A stretch of DNA of 64,000 nucleotides from an uncultured Brachyspira sp. (GCF_944388875.1 NZ_CALXKQ010000013.1:1-64000); one strand, 5' to 3'. Positions 44,374 through 54,776 are shown, numbered from the stretch's first letter. The notes: generated by a model not told the origin, from the letters alone. Made by a program: numbers and translations.

Positions 44374-45846
44374 TTAATCTTTTTTTACTTCTGTACCAGT
44401 AGAAGCATATCTCTGCAATTGAACAGTAGCAGCTTTAGGATTTTTAACTACGCAAGGACCTCCTACACATCCTCCATTGCAAGCCATAACCTCTACAAGA
44501 TTAGGAGTATCAGCAGTAACTTCTGCCTCTCCAGACTGCACTTTACCATACCCTTTAAGCTGTTTCATACCCTCTTTATCAAGCCCATTAATAACAGCAG
44601 CTTTTAACTTTTCAGGATGTTTTAATCTTACTTTTACAGCCTCAGCAACTCCTCCAGTCATAGCATATTTTCTTCCAGAAGCAGTAGGCACAGCTTCCAA
44701 ATCTAAATCAGGTTCTTTAGCAACATCGGTACCAGTTGCAATAAATAATGCATCAAGCTCTTCCATAGATAAACAATAATCCACCAAATCATCATCTATA
44801 CTCTCTCTTCTTTTAGCAAGACAAGGTCCTATAAATACATTAACAGCATCAGGGTCTTCAGCATGCATCATTTCAGCCGTATAATGCATAGGAGTTTTTG
44901 TTTCAGAAACGCAAGGTATTAACTCAGGCACATGCTTTCTTACAGCTTTTACATAAGCAGGACAGCATGATGTAGTCATTAATTTATCTCCTCTCTCCAT
45001 TCTCTCTTCAAACTCTGCCGCCTCTTTATCAGAAGTAACATCGGCTCCCAAAGCAACCTCCCACACCTTATTAAATCCTATTTTTAATAAAGCACTTTTA
45101 AGCTGACCTGGTTTGGCATTAAATTGAGAAGCTATTGCAGGTGCATACATCACATTAACTTTTTTATCATTTTTTAAATGCTTAAGAACATCTATAAGCT
45201 GTCCCTTATCCATCATAGCACTAAAAGGACATTCTCTCATACAGTTTCCGCAGAATATACATTTATGATAATCTATTACCTCTTTGCCCTGCTCATTCTT
45301 ATTAATAGCACCTACAGGGCATGATTCTTCACATGGCACTGGTATATAAATAATTGCATGATAAGGACAATTTTTTAAACATAATCCGCAGTTAATACAT
45401 TTACTGCTATCTATATATGCTCTTCTCTCATCCAAAATAGTTATTGCATTTTTAGGACAATTCATCATACATGGTCTTGCTAAACAAGCCTGACAAGCAT
45501 TAGTAACCATGAAATTAGCCTTTACGCATGCATTACAAGCTTCATCAAGTACCGTAAGCATAGGCCAAGTTGGTTTTTCTCTCTCTAAAGCTAATTTAGC
45601 ATACTGAGATAAAGGGATACCGCTGTCTTCTTTCCCTTCAACGCTTATACCGAGTCTTGCCATAATCCTATTCTTCATTATTTCTCTATCATGATAAATA
45701 CAGCATCTTATTGACTTGCTATCTCTTGGTATAATTTCTATAGGCAATCTGTCTATGTCCTCTATTAACCTATCCTCAATAAACATTAAAGTAATTTGAA
45801 TTAAAATTTCTTTTTTTAATTGGGAGGCGTTATTATTAATATTCAC
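44374..45846 (-). CDS. [FeFe] hydrogenase, group B-like
   Basis: This protein is 490 aa long. The ferredoxin-type region holds several 4Fe-4S motifs (CQACLARPCMMNCP, CINCGLCLKNCP and CIFCGNCMRECP). The H-cluster motifs are TTSCCPAYVKA, FIGPCLAKRRE and EVMACNGGCVGGPC, which replace the classic forms and fit monomeric group B [FeFe] hydrogenases. It should evolve or sense hydrogen using reduced ferredoxin in the cytoplasm. Maturases are not in this window. Confidence 0.9.
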   Translation of the reverse strand: MNINNNASQLKKEILIQITLMFIEDRLIEDIDRLPIEIIPRDSKSIRCCIYHDREIMKNRIMARLGISVEGKEDSGIPLSQYAKLALEREKPTWPMLTVLDEACNACVKANFMVTNACQACLARPCMMNCPKNAITILDERRAYIDSSKCINCGLCLKNCPYHAIIYIPVPCEESCPVGAINKNEQGKEVIDYHKCIFCGNCMRECPFSAMMDKGQLIDVLKHLKNDKKVNVMYAPAIASQFNAKPGQLKSALLKIGFNKVWEVALGADVTSDKEAAEFEERMERGDKLMTTSCCPAYVKAVRKHVPELIPCVSETKTPMHYTAEMMHAEDPDAVNVFIGPCLAKRRESIDDDLVDYCLSMEELDALFIATGTDVAKEPDLDLEAVPTASGRKYAMTGGVAEAVKVRLKHPEKLKAAVINGLDKEGMKQLKGYGKVQSGEAEVTADTPNLVEVMACNGGCVGGPCVVKNPKAATVQLQRYASTGTEVKKD

Positions 45847-46065
45847 TTTTGTACTCCTGAAAATTAAGTGATTTAATTTAAATAATAAATACTAAAAAAG
45901 TATTTATATTAGAAAATATTATAAAATAAAAAATATTTTTTTCAAGTATAATATTCGTATATTATACAAAAATTTATTGTATATAGTATTCATATTAAAT
46001 GTATGATTAACGAATAAAAAAAATATTAAAATAAAAAAAATAGAAATAAAAATAATTATTATTTC

Positions 46066-46094
46066 TTGACAAACGTAAATAAAATAACTATATT
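46066..46094 (+). promoter_or_regulatory. promoter of ald
   Basis: TTGACA (46066-46071) and TATATT (46089-46094) are 17 bp apart. The 320-bp divergent spacer between the hydrogenase and ald genes shows no other feature apart from a T/A-rich leader before the AAGGAG site. Confidence 0.75.
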
Positions 46095-46166
46095 GAATGC
46101 ATATCTAGGTTTATGTTCCATATAATATACACCTATATATAGTAATTTTATTTTAAGGAGTTTTTT

Positions 46167-47279
46167 ATGCTTATAGGATGCCCAAAAGAAATCAAAAACC
46201 AAGAATACCGTGTCGGATTAACACCAGCAAATGCTGCTGATTATATTGCTAAAGGTCATAAAGTAATTATGGAAAAAGGTGCTGGAGAAGGTTCTGGTTT
46301 TACTGATGAAGAATACAAACAAGTTGGTGCTGAAATTGCCGATAAAAAAAGAGTATTTGAAGCAGATATGATTATTAAAGTAAAAGAGCCTATAGAAGAA
46401 GAATATGAATGTTTCAGAGAAGGTCAAATCTTATATACTTATTTGCATTTAGCTGCTGATAAACCTTTAACAGAAATGCTATTAAAGAAAAAAATAAGAT
46501 CTATTGCTTATGAAACTATGAAAGATGAAATGAATCAGCTTCCATGTCTTGCTCCTATGAGCGGTATAGCAGGAAGATTGTCCATTCAAGAAGCTGCTAA
46601 ATATATGGAAAAAAAATTCGGCGGTCAAGGTATATTACTAGGCGGCGTACCTGGTGTTCAAAAAGCTAATGTTGTTATACTTGGTGCTGGTGTTGTAGGA
46701 TTTAATGCTGCACAAATGGCTATGGGTATTGGTGCAAATGTATCAATAACTGATGTTAACCTAAAAAGATTAGAATATATTGATCATGTATTCAATATGA
46801 GAATAAACACATACTTCAGTGCTCCTGCTAAATTAGAGGAATTATACAGGACAGCAGATGTTGTTATCGGAAGTGTTTTAATACCTGGTGCTAAAGCTCC
46901 TAAGCTTTTAAGAAAAGAACATTTAAAGATAATGAAAAAAGGTGCTGTTATCGTCGATGTTGCTATTGACCAAGGCGGATGTTTTGAAACTTCTCATGCT
47001 ACTACACATGATGATCCTATTTTCATTGAAGACGGAGTAGTACATTACTGTGTTGCTAATATGCCTGGTGCTGTTGCAAGAACTTCTACTATCGCTCTTA
47101 CTAATGCTACTACTCATTATGGTGTAATGTTAGCAGATAAAGGTTTAGAAGAAATTTGTAAAACTAATAATACCATGCTTACTGGTCTTAACACTTATAA
47201 TGGTAAATGTACATTTAAAGGTGTTGCTGAAGCATTTGGTATTGAATATACTGATCCAAAAGCTGCTTTAGGATGCTAA
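46167..47279 (+). CDS. ald: alanine dehydrogenase
   Basis: This protein of 370 aa oxidatively deaminates L-alanine to pyruvate and ammonia with NAD. The start motif GCPKEIKNQEYRVGLTP is typical, YLHLAAD carries the catalytic histidine, and VILGAGVVGFNAAQMAMG is the Rossmann motif near 170. An alanine/sodium symporter gene follows, which supports alanine use. A strong terminator lies between them. Confidence 0.95.
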   Translation: MLIGCPKEIKNQEYRVGLTPANAADYIAKGHKVIMEKGAGEGSGFTDEEYKQVGAEIADKKRVFEADMIIKVKEPIEEEYECFREGQILYTYLHLAADKPLTEMLLKKKIRSIAYETMKDEMNQLPCLAPMSGIAGRLSIQEAAKYMEKKFGGQGILLGGVPGVQKANVVILGAGVVGFNAAQMAMGIGANVSITDVNLKRLEYIDHVFNMRINTYFSAPAKLEELYRTADVVIGSVLIPGAKAPKLLRKEHLKIMKKGAVIVDVAIDQGGCFETSHATTHDDPIFIEDGVVHYCVANMPGAVARTSTIALTNATTHYGVMLADKGLEEICKTNNTMLTGLNTYNGKCTFKGVAEAFGIEYTDPKAALGC

Positions 47280-47324
47280 TAAATACTAACTTAGCATAAA
47301 AGCTAAATAATTCTACAATTGTAG

Positions 47325-47356
47325 TACCGCTATAAAATATATATTTTATAGCGGTA
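47325..47356. terminator. strong hairpin terminator after ald
   Basis: TACCGCTATAAAATAT (47325-47340) and ATATTTTATAGCGGTA (47341-47356) are perfectly complementary over 16 bp. Confidence 0.85.
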
Positions 47357-47449
47357 TTTCGTTAAATGGGAAAATCCTATTTTAACATTTTCAACATATA
47401 GAATAATTCTTATATATTCATTAATATAATAAAATCATAGGGGATAATT

Positions 47450-48814
47450 ATGCTCGAAATAGAAAGGATAAATAATATAATAAATAGTTTTGTATGGGGA
47501 CCATATATGCTAGTACTGCTTGTTGGTACAGGCGTATACATGACTATAAGAACTAGGCTATTCCAAATAACAAAAATTAATCTTTGGATGAAATCAACAT
47601 ACGGAAGCCTGCATGCTAAAGATAAAAATATAGATCATAATGTAACACCTTTTCAGGCGGTAAGTACTGCTTTGGCAAGCACAATAGGGATAGGAAGTAT
47701 AGCAGGTATAGCAACAGCTATTGTGGCAGGAGGACCTGGTGCTTTATTTTGGATGTTGGTCTCGGCATTTTTTGGTATGATAACAAAATTTTCAGAAGTT
47801 GTTTTAGCCGTATATTTTAGAGAAAAAGATCATAAAGGAGTACATTACGGCGGACCTATGTATTATATAGAAAAAGGGATTAAACAAAAATGGCTTGCTA
47901 TGATATTTGCCGTTTTTGCTTCAATAGCAACTTTCGGTGCCGGAAATATGACTCAGTCAAACTCGATAGCGAGTCTATTAAATGAAACTTTCAAAATACC
48001 AAATATAGCTTCAGGTATTGCTGTTGCTATTATAGTTGCAATAGTTATTATAGGAGGTATAAAAAGGGTATCAAGCATATCAGAAAAAATAGTTCCTTTT
48101 ATGGCTTTATTTTATTTTATTACATCAGTAATAGTATTAATAATAAATTCTAAAAATATTCCCAATGCTGTAAACTTAATAATATCAAATGCATTCTCAT
48201 TAAAATCTGTCGGTGCTGGAATATCAGGATACGTTATAGTTCTTGCAATGAGATACGGTATAGCAAGAGGAGTATTTTCAAATGAAGCTGGTATTGGAAC
48301 TGCTCCTATAGTGCATGCTGCAAGCAATACAAATAATCCTATAGAACAGGGAATGTGGGGAATATTTGAAGTATTTAATACTTTAATAATATGCATATTA
48401 ACTGGACTTATAATATTATCTTCTAATATATACGGACATACAGATGCTGATGGAGCTGTACTTACATCTTTGGCTTTTAAAAGTGCATTAGGATACAAAG
48501 GAGAAGTTATATTAACTTTGGCAAGCGTACTATTTGCATTTTCTACTATAATAGGATGGTCATATTATGGTGAAAGCTGTTTAGGATATCTGACAAAAAG
48601 AAGTAAATTTGTTATAATGGCATACAAATTAATATTTATAGCGGCAATTGTAGTAGGAGCAGCAATAGATTTAAAAATTGTATGGTCTATAGCTGATACA
48701 TTTAACGGGCTTATGGCAATACCTAATCTAATAGCAATATTATTACTATCGCCTATAGTTATAACTTTGACTAAAAAATATATAAAAGATCCAAGCTCTG
48801 TTGAAATAGATTAA
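47450..48814 (+). CDS. alanine/glycine:cation symporter (AGCS family)
   Basis: This protein of 454 aa has about ten membrane segments. The family segment TPFQAVSTALASTIGIGSIAG lies near residues 66-86. Sequences such as ARGVFSNEAGIGTAPIVHA match sodium-coupled alanine carriers. Its position after ald suggests alanine import for catabolism. Confidence 0.93.
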   Translation: MLEIERINNIINSFVWGPYMLVLLVGTGVYMTIRTRLFQITKINLWMKSTYGSLHAKDKNIDHNVTPFQAVSTALASTIGIGSIAGIATAIVAGGPGALFWMLVSAFFGMITKFSEVVLAVYFREKDHKGVHYGGPMYYIEKGIKQKWLAMIFAVFASIATFGAGNMTQSNSIASLLNETFKIPNIASGIAVAIIVAIVIIGGIKRVSSISEKIVPFMALFYFITSVIVLIINSKNIPNAVNLIISNAFSLKSVGAGISGYVIVLAMRYGIARGVFSNEAGIGTAPIVHAASNTNNPIEQGMWGIFEVFNTLIICILTGLIILSSNIYGHTDADGAVLTSLAFKSALGYKGEVILTLASVLFAFSTIIGWSYYGESCLGYLTKRSKFVIMAYKLIFIAAIVVGAAIDLKIVWSIADTFNGLMAIPNLIAILLLSPIVITLTKKYIKDPSSVEID

Positions 48815-48830
48815 TATTAAATTGATAATT

Positions 48831-48870
48831 ATGCCCATTTCATAATTTATATATGAAATGGGTATTATTT
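48831..48870. terminator. hairpin terminator between the AGCS gene and the SNF2 gene
   Basis: ATGCCCATTTCATA (48831-48844) pairs with TATGAAATGGGTAT (48852-48865), 14 bp with one G-U pair, followed by TATTTT. Confidence 0.85.
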
Positions 48871-48961
48871 TATTTAAATATTGTTTATATCATGAATACC
48901 GCCTGCAATTAGAAACAGTAATAACCAAAAGAGTAAAGTAGGAAAAAGCTGAATAAAAAAA

Positions 48962-48990
48962 TTGACAAACTTAAAAATTCTTAGTATATA
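48962..48990 (+). promoter_or_regulatory. promoter pointing into the SNF2 gene (antisense)
   Basis: TTGACA (48962-48967) and TATATA (48985-48990) are 17 bp apart on the plus strand, just before the 3' end of the minus-strand SNF2 gene. No plus-strand gene follows. Confidence 0.45.
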
Positions 48991-48998
48991 TTACTAAA

Positions 48999-51900
48999 TT
49001 AATTAATAAGATTTTTTACTTCATCCCAGCTTAATTTATTTATATCAGCCATAGAGTCGCCTACAACAGTATCAATAAGTACACGCTTTTTATTTTGTAG
49101 CTCTAATATCTTCTCTTCTATGGTGCCTCTTGTTATGAGTTTATAATTTGTAACAACGCGTTTTTGTCCTATTCTGTACGCTCTGTCTGTTGCTTGATCT
49201 TCTACTGCTGGATTCCACCATAAATCATAATGCATCACCGTATCCGCCTGAGTTAAAGTAAGTCCAGTACCTGCAGCTTTTAAACTTAATAAAAATACAG
49301 GAGCTTCTCCAGCATTAAATCTATGAACTAAATCCATTCTGTCTTTTGTAGCACCATCCAAATAAAAATAATCTATTCCCAATTTCTTGAAAGCACTACG
49401 CATAAGATTAAGCATTCTAGTAAATGAACTGAATACTAATACGCTATGCCCTCCTGAAATAGCCTCTCTTATCATCTCTATAAACATGTTAAACTTACCG
49501 CTTGTATGACTCTCTCCTCTCAAATCATCATGCATAAGTCTAGGGTGGCAGCAAACCTGTCTTAATCTTGTTAATGCCGAAAATATTTCTATATGCGACT
49601 GAGCAAAACCTTTACGTTTAACAGTTTCAAATATTTCTATTCTAGCAGCTTCAAGTATAGACATATAAAGTTCTTTTTGGTCTTTTGTCAAATCGCAGTA
49701 ACTTACAACAGTATGTTTAGGAGGCAAATCTGTAAGTACATCGGTTTTTAATCTTCTTAATATAAAAGGAGCTATTCTAGTCTTTAAATTATCCAAAGCC
49801 TCGCTAGAACTCTCTAACCCTGCAAGTATAGGAGCTTCATAATCTTCAACAAAGTCTTTATGCTTACCCAAAAATCCGGGCATAAGAAAATCAAACATTG
49901 ACCACATCTCGCTTATGCTGTTTTCTATAGGCGTACCGCTTAAAGCAAGTCTTTTTAATGATTTTAAACTTTTAACCATTTTTGCATTTTGAGTATTAGC
50001 ATTTTTTATATGCTGTGCCTCATCAAGTATAAGATAGTTAAACTCATTCTCACTTAATGCTTTTACATCCCGTCTTAATGTAGAATATGATATTACAGCA
50101 ACATCATAATTACTAACTGCCCTTATTTTTTTCATTCTTGTTTTTAAATTACCTGATAAAACTATTACATCAAGTGAAGGAGCAAATTTTTTAATCTCGC
50201 ATTCCCAGTTGGCAACGCATGAAGTAGGAGCAACAACTAAAGAAGTAAGTTTATTACCATTTTCTTTTTCTTTTAATATTGTAGCTATAGTCTGAAAACT
50301 TTTTCCAAGCCCCATATCATCGGCAAGTATACCGTTTAATGACATATCAGCCAATTTTCTAAGCCATTTGTATCCTACTAATTGATAGCTTCTGAAATCT
50401 CCTACTATGGTCTTCGGAGGTGTTTCATCATAGTCTACTCTTTTTATATTTGCTATTGTATCTATTGCATTATCATCTAAATCTAATTCTATACCGCTAT
50501 GTTTTTCAAGCATATCAGCAAAATAAGGGGCACTGAACATAGGAAGCAAGTATCTGTTATCATCTTTCTGTTCTATAGGATTATCTTTAAACATCTTTGC
50601 AATATAATCAATTACTTCCAAATCTATAGGCACAAATGAACCGTTTTGAAGTCTTATATATTCCTTATTTTCTACTTTTACAGCTCTTACAATATCAGAT
50701 AAATCATGTATTTCTTTAACACCTTCAAAAGAAAAATTAATCTCAAAAAAGTTAATATCTTTAGTTAAAGAAACCCTCATTTTTAAAGGCTTAACATTTA
50801 ATTTTAAAGATTTAAAAGATTCACTGTAATAGCAAGTCCAGCCTCTATCCTGAAGGGCAGGAAGTATCTTATAGCATAAATAAAATATCTTCTCATCATC
50901 TGAAGTTGCAAAAGTATAATCACCAACTTTTTCCAAATATTTGGATAATGTTCTGCAGAAATATTCTTCTTTTTCAGTATCTCTGTAAATCTCAGTAACT
51001 TCATTATCAAACATATTGCTGCTTGTAAACTTGCCTGAATAAGGATCAACAGTAAAAGAACCGTATTTGAATTTAATAGTAGAAAATACATTAGTACCAT
51101 CATAATCCAAAAATACCAATGCCTGAGCTGGAAAAGCTAATATATCATTCTCTTTTATATCTTCTGGAAGCTCTATATTATCAAAGTCCTTTTTTAAATT
51201 CGGCAGAACTCTTGAACAGAAATCTTTTATATAATCTTTTTTTACTATTATACTGTCTTTAAAAATATTCTTTTTTATTTTAGGGTATGAAGGATTAGTT
51301 TCATAAAAAATATCTTTATAAAGTATAAAATCGCAGTTCTCTCCGAATGTATATACTCTATTTAAGTCAATATCTTTAATAGACAAATTAAGCACTAAAT
51401 CTTTTTCTTCATTATAATAGCTTTCCAACTGTAAATTTAAAATTTCATCACTGAATGTTATAACTCTGCTTTCAAGTCTTATATTGGCTATATCTTTTAA
51501 TAACAGCAGGCATTGATAAGCATCATAATCTTTAAACCATAATTTACCGTTTTCCTGCACTTGCTTAGCTTCCGCATATAAATTATTTAAAAATCTTATT
51601 AATTTGGCTTCTGACTTGCTGAAATCCTCTAACTCTATTTTTTTCTCAGAATCTTCTATATTCTGAGTTTGTCCTATAACACATGAAAATAAAAAACTCT
51701 CAAGCTCGCCTACTCTTAATTCCTTTTTATTTTCTAAATCTATTAATTTTAAAGAAAGCCCTAATGTTCTCTCATTATTATTATCACCTCTTAAAGATAA
51801 AAGTACAGACAAACTATAATATTCTCTATATAAGTTATCTCTATAATTATCCATCAAAGGCGATCTTGTATAATAAAGCCAATCCTTACGGGCGGGGTCT

Positions 51901-52100
51901 ATTATTTCTGAAGATTCTTCTTTTTTATTTCTATCTATTCTTTTATTATCACTTTCTGTAATCACAACGCTGTTTGCTATTGTTTTAATAGATGCCTTTG
52001 CTAATTCATCATCCTCTTTAGTATAGGCATTAAGATTTAAAAAAGGATTATCATTTTCCTTAATTTTCTTTTTAGACTTACCCCTAGTATTCATTCCCAT
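48999..52100 (-). CDS. SNF2-family DNA helicase/ATPase
   Basis: This protein of 1033 aa carries a C-terminal SNF2 engine. Motif I is ADDMGLGKSFQT, motif II is DEAQHIKN, motif III is LSGTPIENS, and the helicase C-terminal lobe includes LSLKAAGTGLTL and QATDRAYRIGQKR. The long N-terminal 540 residues form a bacterial SNF2-associated region with no known motif. It remodels or translocates on DNA; the specific role in bacteria is unclear. The start is preceded by GTTATGGG only, so the start could be the second methionine. Confidence 0.93.
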   Translation of the reverse strand: MGMNTRGKSKKKIKENDNPFLNLNAYTKEDDELAKASIKTIANSVVITESDNKRIDRNKKEESSEIIDPARKDWLYYTRSPLMDNYRDNLYREYYSLSVLLSLRGDNNNERTLGLSLKLIDLENKKELRVGELESFLFSCVIGQTQNIEDSEKKIELEDFSKSEAKLIRFLNNLYAEAKQVQENGKLWFKDYDAYQCLLLLKDIANIRLESRVITFSDEILNLQLESYYNEEKDLVLNLSIKDIDLNRVYTFGENCDFILYKDIFYETNPSYPKIKKNIFKDSIIVKKDYIKDFCSRVLPNLKKDFDNIELPEDIKENDILAFPAQALVFLDYDGTNVFSTIKFKYGSFTVDPYSGKFTSSNMFDNEVTEIYRDTEKEEYFCRTLSKYLEKVGDYTFATSDDEKIFYLCYKILPALQDRGWTCYYSESFKSLKLNVKPLKMRVSLTKDINFFEINFSFEGVKEIHDLSDIVRAVKVENKEYIRLQNGSFVPIDLEVIDYIAKMFKDNPIEQKDDNRYLLPMFSAPYFADMLEKHSGIELDLDDNAIDTIANIKRVDYDETPPKTIVGDFRSYQLVGYKWLRKLADMSLNGILADDMGLGKSFQTIATILKEKENGNKLTSLVVAPTSCVANWECEIKKFAPSLDVIVLSGNLKTRMKKIRAVSNYDVAVISYSTLRRDVKALSENEFNYLILDEAQHIKNANTQNAKMVKSLKSLKRLALSGTPIENSISEMWSMFDFLMPGFLGKHKDFVEDYEAPILAGLESSSEALDNLKTRIAPFILRRLKTDVLTDLPPKHTVVSYCDLTKDQKELYMSILEAARIEIFETVKRKGFAQSHIEIFSALTRLRQVCCHPRLMHDDLRGESHTSGKFNMFIEMIREAISGGHSVLVFSSFTRMLNLMRSAFKKLGIDYFYLDGATKDRMDLVHRFNAGEAPVFLLSLKAAGTGLTLTQADTVMHYDLWWNPAVEDQATDRAYRIGQKRVVTNYKLITRGTIEEKILELQNKKRVLIDTVVGDSMADINKLSWDEVKNLIN

Positions 52101-52285
52101 AACCTTACTATATTTTTACACATTATTTTTTAATGGCTTTTATAATAATAGAATTATTAATAAAAGTCAATATTATGTAATGTATAAAAAAACATGATTT
52201 TTGTAAATATGTAAAAAGGAATAGTTTTCAATATATTATGATAACTGAATTATGTTAATACAGTATATATTTATAGTGTTGTATG

Positions 52286-53053
52286 TCAGAATATATTTAA
52301 GTTTTGAAAAATATTTTTGGCATCATTATATCCCTGCTCTATTCTTTTTACTGCTCCTTCAGGAGAAAAGTCTAAAACACCTTTAAAAAAATTGCCCAAA
52401 TCTTTAGAAGGATAAAGTTCATATATATTAACATCATTATTTCTTACAACAGGCTTTTTATAATCTAAATGAACAACTATTATATCAGTACAATTTTCAT
52501 AACGATAAAGAGGCTCTATAGGACAATCATCTGTATAACAGCCGTCAAGATAATAATTATCATCAATTTTTTCTGTAGGAAATACTGCTAATAATGCAGA
52601 AGTAGCAAGGAGTATTTTCTTTATCCTATCATTACTATTTCCGTTTAGCTTAAAATACTTTGGTTTTACAAAGAAAGGAGGATTATACTCTGAACAAGAT
52701 GCGTATATATTAAAATGATAATTTGAAATAAGATTAAGATCAATATATTTATCTATAATTTCTATAAGCCCTTCTCTTGAAAATATTCCGAATACAGATG
52801 ATTTATTAATTTTGAAATATTCTTTTATTTTTTTATGCGACAATATTTTATGTTTTATCTCTTCTTTCCACACTTTCTCAGCTGTATAATAATTATTCAT
52901 AGCAAAAAGGCATGAGTTCAAAGCACCTACAGAATTACCTGAAATAGCAGACACTTTATCATATATACCAGATTCTATTAAATATTTCCAAACGCCTATA
53001 TGATAAGCTCCTCTTCCTCCGCCTCCTCCAAGTACAAGACCTAATTTTTTCAT
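52286..53053 (-). CDS. patatin-like phospholipase
   Basis: This protein of 255 aa has the oxyanion loop GGGGGRGAYHIGV at residues 8-20, the nucleophile motif GNSVG near 39-43 and the catalytic aspartate in LDGCYTDDCP near 168. These define the patatin Ser-Asp dyad. There is no signal peptide, so it is cytoplasmic or membrane-associated. The substrate is unknown. Confidence 0.92.
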   Translation of the reverse strand: MKKLGLVLGGGGGRGAYHIGVWKYLIESGIYDKVSAISGNSVGALNSCLFAMNNYYTAEKVWKEEIKHKILSHKKIKEYFKINKSSVFGIFSREGLIEIIDKYIDLNLISNYHFNIYASCSEYNPPFFVKPKYFKLNGNSNDRIKKILLATSALLAVFPTEKIDDNYYLDGCYTDDCPIEPLYRYENCTDIIVVHLDYKKPVVRNNDVNIYELYPSKDLGNFFKGVLDFSPEGAVKRIEQGYNDAKNIFQNLNIF

Positions 53054-53152
53054 ATTATCTCCATAATTTTACAATAGTAATAATATATAAAAAAAATAAA
53101 ATTTCAATAAAAAAAATTATAATAATTAATTAACATAATATTATAATTTTTA

Positions 53153-53179
53153 TAAAGCAATTTTTGTAATTACCGAAAA
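53153..53179 (+). promoter_or_regulatory. sigma28-like flagellar promoter of flgG
   Basis: TAAA (53153-53156), a 15-bp spacer and ACCGAAAA (53172-53179) fit the FliA consensus TAAA-N15-GCCGATAA at six of eight -10 positions. An overlapping TATAAT-like run at about 53181 leaves an alternative. Confidence 0.45.
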
Positions 53180-53218
53180 TATAATATAATAAATTTATAA
53201 GATAATGGAGTGTATTAT

Positions 53219-54013
53219 ATGGTACGTTCTTTATGGACAGCAGCAAGCGGTATGAACGGTATGCAATTTAAAACTGACACTATCGCAAATAACCTTGCCA
53301 ATGTTAACACTATAGGATATAAAAAAGTAAGAGCTGATTTTGAAGATTTAATATATCAAAATTTAAAAATACAAGGAACACCTGCTACAGAAGATACAGT
53401 AAGACCAGTAGGACTTCAAACAGGACTTGGTGTAAAAAGTGCTTCTACACAAAAAATGTTTGATCAAGGTTCTTTACAGGCAACAGGAAATAAACTAGAT
53501 TTGGCATTAGAAGGAGAAGGTTTCTTTCAAGTATTAATGCCAGACGGCAGCGTTTCATATACTAGAGATGGATCTTTCAAAATTGATGCTAACGGACAAA
53601 TGGTTACTTCAAACGGATACAGATTAGTTCCAGAAATTGTTTTTCCTGAAAATTTTTTGGTAGAACAAATATCTATATCAAGAGAAGGTGTTGTATCTGT
53701 AAAAATAGGAGATGAAAATGACCCTGTTGAAATAGGTCAGATTACACTTCATAGATTTATAAATCAGCCAGGTCTTCTTTCTATAGGCGATAACCTATAT
53801 AAAGAAACTATAGCAAGCGGACCTGCTTTTGAGGGTGAACCTGGTGCTAATGGTTTCCCTAGAATACATCAAGGCTTTGTAGAAATGTCTAATGTAAAAG
53901 TGGTTGATGAAATGGTTGATATGATTGTAGCACAAAGAGCTTATGAAATGAACTCTAAAGCTGTACAAACAAGCGATAATCTTCTTGCTACTGTTGTGAA
54001 CTTAAAAAGATAA
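53219..54013 (+). CDS. flgG: flagellar basal-body distal rod protein
   Basis: This protein of 264 aa has the N-terminal rod motif SLWTAASGMNGMQFKTDTIANNLANVNTIGYK and the C-terminal SNVKVVDEMVDMIVAQRAYEMNSKA. Start ATG 53219 is chosen because GGAG ends 8 nt before it; the GTG at 53210 lies inside that site. The family length (260-264 aa) agrees. It forms the distal rod of the periplasmic flagellum. Confidence 0.95.
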   Translation: MVRSLWTAASGMNGMQFKTDTIANNLANVNTIGYKKVRADFEDLIYQNLKIQGTPATEDTVRPVGLQTGLGVKSASTQKMFDQGSLQATGNKLDLALEGEGFFQVLMPDGSVSYTRDGSFKIDANGQMVTSNGYRLVPEIVFPENFLVEQISISREGVVSVKIGDENDPVEIGQITLHRFINQPGLLSIGDNLYKETIASGPAFEGEPGANGFPRIHQGFVEMSNVKVVDEMVDMIVAQRAYEMNSKAVQTSDNLLATVVNLKR

Positions 54014-54059
54014 TAAATAATTTTTAATTAAGCGAAAATATAACTAGTAAAAATATATA

Positions 54060-54088
54060 AAGGGGCTTTTTATAAGCCCCTTTTTTAT
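54060..54088 (+). terminator. terminator after flgG
   Basis: AAGGGGCTT (54060-54068) pairs with AAGCCCCTT (54074-54082), followed by TTTT. Confidence 0.9.
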
Positions 54089-54112
54089 ATAAAGCCGAAA
54101 TTTTATATTTTA

Positions 54113-54670
54113 TTAAAAGACCTCTTTTCTATATATAGAACCATAGGCATCTTCTGATTTCACATAAAGCTTAACCATAGTATCATATTCATATTGTATA
54201 CTCTCAGCATAAGATTCACCATACTCATCATAATTATTTCCTGCATTATAATATCTAAGCGATTTTATAATATTGCCTTCAAACCTATTTAAAAGTTTAT
54301 TAATGAATCTAACACCCAATACAATATTATCCCTTGTATTATATCTATTTAAAGTAGGATCAACATCTTCATTAGCAATAGGTGTTATTTGACAGTATCC
54401 ATAAGCATTTTTTCTTGATAATGCTGTAGGTATAAAACTGCTTTCCACCTTAATTAAAGCAACCATTAGAAGAGGATCAACATCATAATTACCGCAAATA
54501 TCAAAAACATCTTTAATAAACCAAAAATCTTGTTTATAATGATTAGAAACATCCTTAATCAAAGTAACCCAATCATTTGATGGAAAGGAATAATTATTAA
54601 TATTGAAATTATGAGTTTCAAGAGTCATACTTCCAACGAATAAGCATATTAATATAATAATCCTTTTCAT
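54113..54670 (-). CDS. lytic transglycosylase (SLT domain)
   Basis: This protein of 185 aa has a short signal peptide and an SLT domain. The catalytic glutamate is in KVESSFIPTALS, followed by NAYGYCQITP and the late RYYNAGNNYDEYGESYAESI. It cleaves murein glycan strands in the periplasm. Proximity to flgG suggests a role in flagellar rod passage through the wall (inference). Confidence 0.9.
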   Translation of the reverse strand: MKRIIILICLFVGSMTLETHNFNINNYSFPSNDWVTLIKDVSNHYKQDFWFIKDVFDICGNYDVDPLLMVALIKVESSFIPTALSRKNAYGYCQITPIANEDVDPTLNRYNTRDNIVLGVRFINKLLNRFEGNIIKSLRYYNAGNNYDEYGESYAESIQYEYDTMVKLYVKSEDAYGSIYRKEVF

Positions 54671-54776
54671 AAAACCTCACTTTAAATATTATCTTAATAA
54701 ATTAGATGCTCTAAATAAAATACACTAATATATATATTTTAAAGATAACAATTTATTTAAAAAAGTCATATAAAAT

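Noticed and set aside
44419-44779. Open frames opposite the hydrogenase gene (and similar frames opposite deoB, fliD and SNF2)
   Set aside because: They are shadows of strongly supported genes and show no ribosome binding sites or motifs.
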